The position numbers and the translations under genes are program-made. 22,784 bases of DNA, from the NCBI GenBank assembly GCA_003427395.1, contig BFEA01000035.1:713434-736217 (forward strand). The letters are read 5' to 3'. The notes beneath the pieces are model-generated. The model was not told the origin of the DNA and made no database searches. It saw only the letters and a program-made list of their open reading frames with translations. Below are positions 19,012 to 22,784 of this stretch, one piece after another. This DNA comes from Chara braunii (Eukaryota; Streptophyta; Charophyceae; Charales; Characeae). The first letter of the stretch is position 1. Each line of letters begins with the position of its first letter.

Positions 19012-20874
19012 TTACAGCCTATCGATCGTGTCTCTGACGTTAGCCCTAACGTCTACCTCCTCTGATTCTTCTTCCACCATCGGCACGTCTCCTTTGTCTT
19101 CTCTAATCCCCATCCTATTCGCTTTCTCTTCCAAGTTAGTTATATCTTCCACCTGCACTACTGGTTCGTCCCTTTCCTGCCAAATTCGAAACATTCCTAG
19201 TGCGTTGGGACCAAGTGTGGCCACACGAAGAGCCTCTTCCCTTGTGCCCCCAGGAATCTCAGGATCTATCACCCTACCATTTTGGTCAAACACCTCGCCT
19301 TCCATGTTTGATGTTATGAGCCCTTCACGCTCGTCTAGCTTCCTAACATGACATCGTTTAACCGTGTGCCCTTTGATCGCGCAGTGGGTACAAATGCATT
19401 CACTGTAATCAATCCACCCCCTGCCATATCCTTGTCCGTTCCATTGTCCGTTTCCTCTACCATACCCCCTTCCATAGCTTTGGTCGTATCCACGACCATA
19501 CCCTTGCTGGTATTCCTGTCCAACCGGATTTGCACCCCCTTGGGGCTGCCCCCAGTTCCTACCTTGGTTTCCACCTCCTCTGTTACCTGCTCCTCGTTCC
19601 CCTGGTCCCTGATTTCTACCACCATTCCTACCTCTTCCACGTCCTTGTCCGTGTCCCTGTCCTTGTCCTTGTCCGTGGGACCTGTTCTGGTTTTGGCCAC
19701 CCTGGCGACTTGATACTGGTTGGTTCTGCCCGGTCAGTTGAAGTTGTCCCGTGTTTTGTTCTCCTCCCACATTCTGATTCTGGGGTATCATGGGATATGG
19801 ACCCTGCGCAGGCCATGGCCCTATCGGGAAGTACCCAGGCCATGCTCCCATAGGCGGACCCACGGGCCATTGACCATATTGCGCCGTGCTTGTTGATGGC
19901 TCATGTCCATACTGGACTATCGCTTGTTGAGTAACTTGTCCTTTTCCCGAGCCTTGTCCTCCGATAGCGATGTTTTTAGCTTTCCTCTGACTCTTGGTCA
20001 GTTTGCCCGTTCCTTCGGGTTCCCCTTCTTCAGCCTCTTCCTCTCCATCTTCCTCTTCCTTCCTCCTCTTTCATGACGGTTGTGTCACTGTTAACACTTT
20101 CGACGGGGTCACTCTTTCCCTAAGCTCTTTTATCTCATTTGTCATATTGCTCAACATTCCTCTAAGTATACTATCCGTTCCTTAAAGCGTCCCTACTGCC
20201 TTTCTCTTCTTTCGTTCGACCTTGATTTGGTGATGGAACACTTGGTCCATGTCTCCTGCCGTGATGTTTTTTTTTATGGTATCCCAGGTTGTCTTTCTCT
20301 CAGTGGCTCCTCCTCGAGTCAGTTCCATTGCCTCATACCCAGAGAATTTCCCTAGGAAAATGACGCACTGCATCTCTTCAGACAGCCCCGGGACCCTCTC
20401 GGCTGTCTTCTCGAATGTATTGGCGAATGCCCTGATCGTGGTGAAGTCATCCCTGTTCATGTTATAGAGATGGTCAATTGTGAGCAGGCCATCTCCTAGC
20501 TTAAATGTCTTCTGCATGCCCCTCTTAAACTCAGCCCAATCATTGTTGGACTTTCTCACTACCTCTTCCATGTCAGAGGTGCATTCCCACCATACATACT
20601 CGAACAATTGGGCAAACTTCTCGGTTGGGGTCAATTGGTTGAATATCTGCTCGAGTAGTTCCAACCAATGTGTCACCCTATCCCCTTTGAATGGGAAAAT
20701 ATCTATCCTTGGTAGGTTAGACCTCTTTATCATCCTCGTCTCTAGTAACTTGGCGATTTCCGCCGCGGTGATTGGCGGATCTCCATTGGCGCTCGGATCG
20801 CCCATCTCTTTCCCTTTTTCTTCCTTGGTTTCTGCTAGACCGTAGACCCTGTTAAGACACACAAAAACGACCAT
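19012..20874 (-). pseudogene. gag: Gag (capsid plus zinc-knuckle nucleocapsid) of the Ty3/Gypsy element
   Basis: Forms the particle and packages element RNA. The likely start is ATG 20803-20805 (MGDPSANGDPP). An ATG at 20872-20874 is also in frame, but the stretch between contains an acceptor-like CTTAACAG. The capsid region is the retrotransposon Gag fold: LPRIDIFPFKGDRVTHWLEL, then DHLYNMNRDDFTTIRAFAN and VPGLSEEMQCVIFLGKFSG. A basic/acidic linker follows, then an unusual Gly/Gln/Asn/Arg-rich stretch (19,780-19,420) with repeated YGRG and GQGQG. The zinc knuckle CTHCAIKGHTVKRC is at 19351-19390 (CX2CX4HX4C). TAA at 20182-20184, TGA at 20071-20073 and TAA at 19012-19014 interrupt one otherwise continuous frame. 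Confidence 0.93.
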
Positions 20875-20941
20875 TTATCCACCTTCTTCGTCATTATCTT
20901 GACGTCTCCTTTATTCTTGTCACTTAACCTTACCCTACGTG

Positions 20942-20950
20942 ACCTTTATA
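20942..20950 (-). promoter_or_regulatory. TATA-box-like TATAAAGGT upstream of gag
   Basis: GGGGTATAAAGGTCACG on the minus strand lies about 70 bases before the first gag ATG. It could be the U3 promoter of a lost or unrecognised LTR, or chance. The same nine bases occur at 22662-22670 inside the copy 0 remnant. Confidence 0.3.
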
Positions 20951-21048
20951 CCCCTTTTCTTTCAACTGAGCATCTCTTCTAGGAGCACCCAATCCCCGTG
21001 CCAAAAACTTTTAACCATACCAAATAAAAAGGGGATCTCATCTATGAA

Positions 21049-21741
21049 TTATTCGATACATGCTTCCCGGCAGAGATTGCGCCAGTAGGTCGAGAGGTCT
21101 TCCAAACGATAGATGCGTAGGTACATGTTCACCACGCTTAGTACGTTATAGAAATCCCTATTTTTTAGTTTCGGTCCCATCTCTAAGTATAGATGGTAAA
21201 CAACTTTCGACGCCTCGAATTCGAAGCCCATATCTGGAACTGATTGGGCTGCGAGTACTGCTCGTTCTACATTCTCAATCCCCCAAAATGCTTCATCAAT
21301 TATGAAGCTCGGAAGCGTGGCTTTAATGTACCTTGTTGGATATACAAATTCAACGGCTCATTTTGCTTCGATTGATTTTATAACTTCTCCTTCTTCTCCC
21401 CAATACATTCTCCTTGAAAATGCGTCAAGGGCTATTCCGGCTATCAACACGTATCTAGAGACGGGGCGGCTTTCTCCTATCGCAAGATTGATCGCGTGTG
21501 CCCTCCAGAGAAGGGCCGATAGATAAAGCATCACCTTTACTATTGTCTGTCTTTCCCTCGTGGTCCACCCGGTTTCTATCCAAAGGAAGGTTTTTGGTCT
21601 TATTGGTATCCCATACCATGAGTCCATTTCTTCATCCAGATCTATCGTTCTCTTCGGCAATGTCATTTTGACTCCTCCTTCCCTCGGCTCTGGCAGGTTG
21701 ATCAGAAAGCTCCGATCAGCAAACCCCATTAAAGGAGCCAT
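21049..21741 (-). pseudogene. Tandem gene copy 2, unknown family (about 230 codons, one TGA)
   Basis: I do not recognise this protein. It starts at ATG 21739-21741 (MAPLMGFADRSFLINLPEP) and ends at TAA 21049-21051. One in-frame TGA (21358-21360) splits it, and both halves are in the same frame and both align with copy 1. Shared blocks are DRSFLINLP, TFLWIETGW, VMLYLSALLW, YIKATLPSFIIDEAFWG, VERAVLAAQSVP and VYHLYLEMG. The protein looks mostly alpha-helical and soluble, with no signal peptide, no long membrane segment and no Cys/His cluster. It lies about 175 bases upstream of gag, on the same strand and in the same frame phase. It could be an extra ORF of the retroelement, an old endogenous viral structural gene, or a decayed host family. 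Confidence 0.6.
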
Positions 21742-21823
21742 CCAGGTACTCCTGTTACAACAACCAAGGAAAGATCCTTTCTTTTCTTAGTAACCACTCA
21801 ATTTTTCATTTCTCAATAATTTT

Positions 21824-22532
21824 CTATCCCAGTCTTCCCTGAGCATCCTTTCTTATTTGATCTAGGATCTCCTGCTTCAGTTCCTCCTAGTAGACATGCC
21901 TATTTCCCCAATCGTGTTGACGTGCATACAAGTCAACCTGAGATAGTATGCTTTGCGGATCCCTTTCCGCAATTAAATACCCTATCTCTAGGTACATGTA
22001 GTATATCAGGAGAGGGGTAGATTGGTGATATTCCCTCTCAGGTACCACCATCGCGGCTTTCACAACCCTTTCCACTCGGGTCCTCCCTCCGAAGGCTGCA
22101 TTTACGATGAACATGGGAAGGGTTCCTTTCATGTATCCGGCTGGTGGAAGGAACTCACTAGCTTTTCTTACCCTCACTCTTCATATAACTCTTTTCAAAT
22201 CCATTTAGACTTGCATCTCGTCTTCTAGATTCGAGCGCGGATTCTGCTATCCATAGCAGTCTGGAGAGAGATCGATCAATTCCTAAGACTAAATTTATTA
22301 TGATAACTTGCATCTTTTTTGATGAGAGATACAAGGTAACCTCTTTTATCGCACAATTCTCGCTCCTAACCCATCCAGACTCAATCCAGATGAAGGCCTG
22401 TTCTTCTGCAGAAATTCCCCAACAATATCTTGTCTCCTCGTTCTCCTCATGGCGACTTGGTAGGTTCATCATAAGGCCACGATTCACTTGATTGGGTTCC
22501 CAGACCGTGATTTGATACCAAGCTGAAGCCAT
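21824..22532 (-). pseudogene. Tandem gene copy 1, unknown family (frameshift plus TAG)
   Basis: Homologous to copy 2 along its whole length. The likely start is ATG 22530-22532 (MASAWYQITVWEPNQ). Shared blocks are NRGLMMNLP, AFIWIESGW, VTLYLSSKKM, then after a frameshift near 22158-22190 YMKGTLPMFIVNAAFGG, VERVVKAAMVVP and YYMYLEIG. A TAG at 21887-21889 stops it, but the frame continues for 20 codons (EELKQEILDQIRKDAQGRLG) to TAG 21824-21826. Copy 2 has Trp where that first TAG falls, so the TAG looks like a mutated TGG and the true length like copy 2. Copies 1 and 2 differ greatly in sequence yet align without many gaps, which suggests long evolution as real proteins before they broke. Confidence 0.6.
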
Positions 22533-22594
22533 CTTCTTTTCGTCGGTATACTCCACCTACCACACAATACAATCCGGCCCGCATCCCTTTTATT

Positions 22595-22733
22595 TTAGCT
22601 AATAGATTTATAATCCCAAGATTCCTCTTTCCATCCCATCATCTCCTTCGATCTTTTTTGAACCTTTATATAATCTTTTTGTACAGCAAGTATGTTACTA
22701 ACCCACAGATCTCTATTTGACATAGTAGAAACA
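22595..22733 (-). pseudogene. Tandem gene copy 0, 3' remnant
   Basis: A 43-codon open end (MSNRDLWVSNILAVQKDYIK..., stop TAA 22595-22597). SNRDLWVSNILAVQKDYIKV aligns with KNRDFYNVLSVVNMYLRIYR of copy 2. Its stop lies 771 bases from the stop of copy 1, which lies 775 bases from that of copy 2, so the spacing alone supports a third tandem copy. The rest is cut off at about 22733, where the dispersed 51-bp repeat begins. The similarity is short, so this is less certain than copies 1 and 2. Confidence 0.4.
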
Positions 22734-22784
22734 TCTCGATACGCAGCATGCCGAAACGTTAGCACACGGGGTATGATGCTGGCA
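22734..22784. repeat. Dispersed 51-bp repeat, partner at 7548-7598
   Basis: It starts TCTCGATACGCAGCATGCCG and ends ATGATGCTGGCA, with one mismatch to 7548-7598 in the same orientation. It runs off the right edge, so the shared length may be greater. Flanks left of the repeat are unrelated. Confidence 0.9.

Larger units (their letters stand above)
14181..20874 (-). mobile_element. Ty3/Gypsy LTR retrotransposon internal region, decayed
   Basis: The domain order Gag, aspartic protease, reverse transcriptase, RNase H, integrase, all on the minus strand, is that of Ty3/Gypsy. Gag and protease share one frame. RT begins in the -1 frame at a slippery heptamer (17623-17629), and a single-base deletion in RNase H puts the rest in the third frame. 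Nine in-frame stops and that deletion make it inactive. I found no LTR pair, primer site or target duplication: the 5' side runs into the tandem genes at 21,049 and the 3' side into TA repeats. Integrase ends in a GPF-type module without a visible chromodomain. Confidence 0.93.

Noticed and set aside
22158-22190. Tiny intron GTAAG...CTAG explaining the frame change in copy 1
   Set aside because: About 14 bases is too short for an intron, and removing it does not restore the needed frame.
21049-22556. Envelope gene for the tandem copies
   Set aside because: No signal peptide, no long hydrophobic anchor and no paired cysteines; the position before gag is also wrong for env.
20875-22784. 5' LTR and primer binding site of the Ty3/Gypsy element
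   Set aside because: I compared the flanks of the element (20,875-21,048 and 13,970-14,180) and saw no repeated segment. The only hint is TATAAAGGT at 20942-20950.

Overview
This is nuclear eukaryotic DNA. It has no operons or Shine-Dalgarno-spaced genes. Instead it carries long AAT, TC, CA and TA microsatellites, splice-donor-like GTAAGT/GTACGT sites, pol III-type internal boxes and a long Ty3/Gypsy retrotransposon. From memory, the gag and pol wording resembles elements of charophyte algae and some early-diverging fungi. I cannot confirm that, and I do not name an organism. No intact host protein gene is visible.

Layout. Positions 1-500 are a minisatellite of about 163 bp per unit. Positions about 1,200-8,850 are gene-poor and built from old, diverged repeat modules that combine (AAT)n tracts, a GGCGCC-rich box, an exon-like block ending in GTACGT/GTATGT/GTAAGT, and pyrimidine or CA tracts. 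Positions 8,852-10,155 hold a dense cluster of single ambiguous bases. Positions about 9,430-11,000 are non-coding but structured: tRNA-like B boxes, an 85-nt inverted-repeat tRNA-like unit and several short GC-rich hairpins. Positions 11,220-11,880 look like the 3' flank, perhaps an LTR, of a minus-strand element. Two exact 95-bp duplications, each separated by one N (7,703 and 10,423), look like assembly joins.

Everything recognisable as protein coding lies on the minus strand from 22,733 down to 11,883. In transcription order there are three tandem copies (period about 773 bp) of an unrecognised gene of about 230 codons, the first only a 3' remnant. Next comes a complete but decayed Ty3/Gypsy gag-pro-RT-RNaseH-IN (20,874-14,181). 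A TA-rich junction containing an N follows, and then an orphan gag of a second element (13,707-11,883).

The Ty3/Gypsy element is dead: nine in-frame stops and one single-base deletion interrupt it. The stops fit Trp or Gln codons hit by C:G to T:A transitions. The shift from gag-pro to RT is different, because it sits exactly on a T TTT TTA heptamer in the correct phase for -1 ribosomal frameshifting. The most novel part of the window is the tandem gene triplet upstream of gag.
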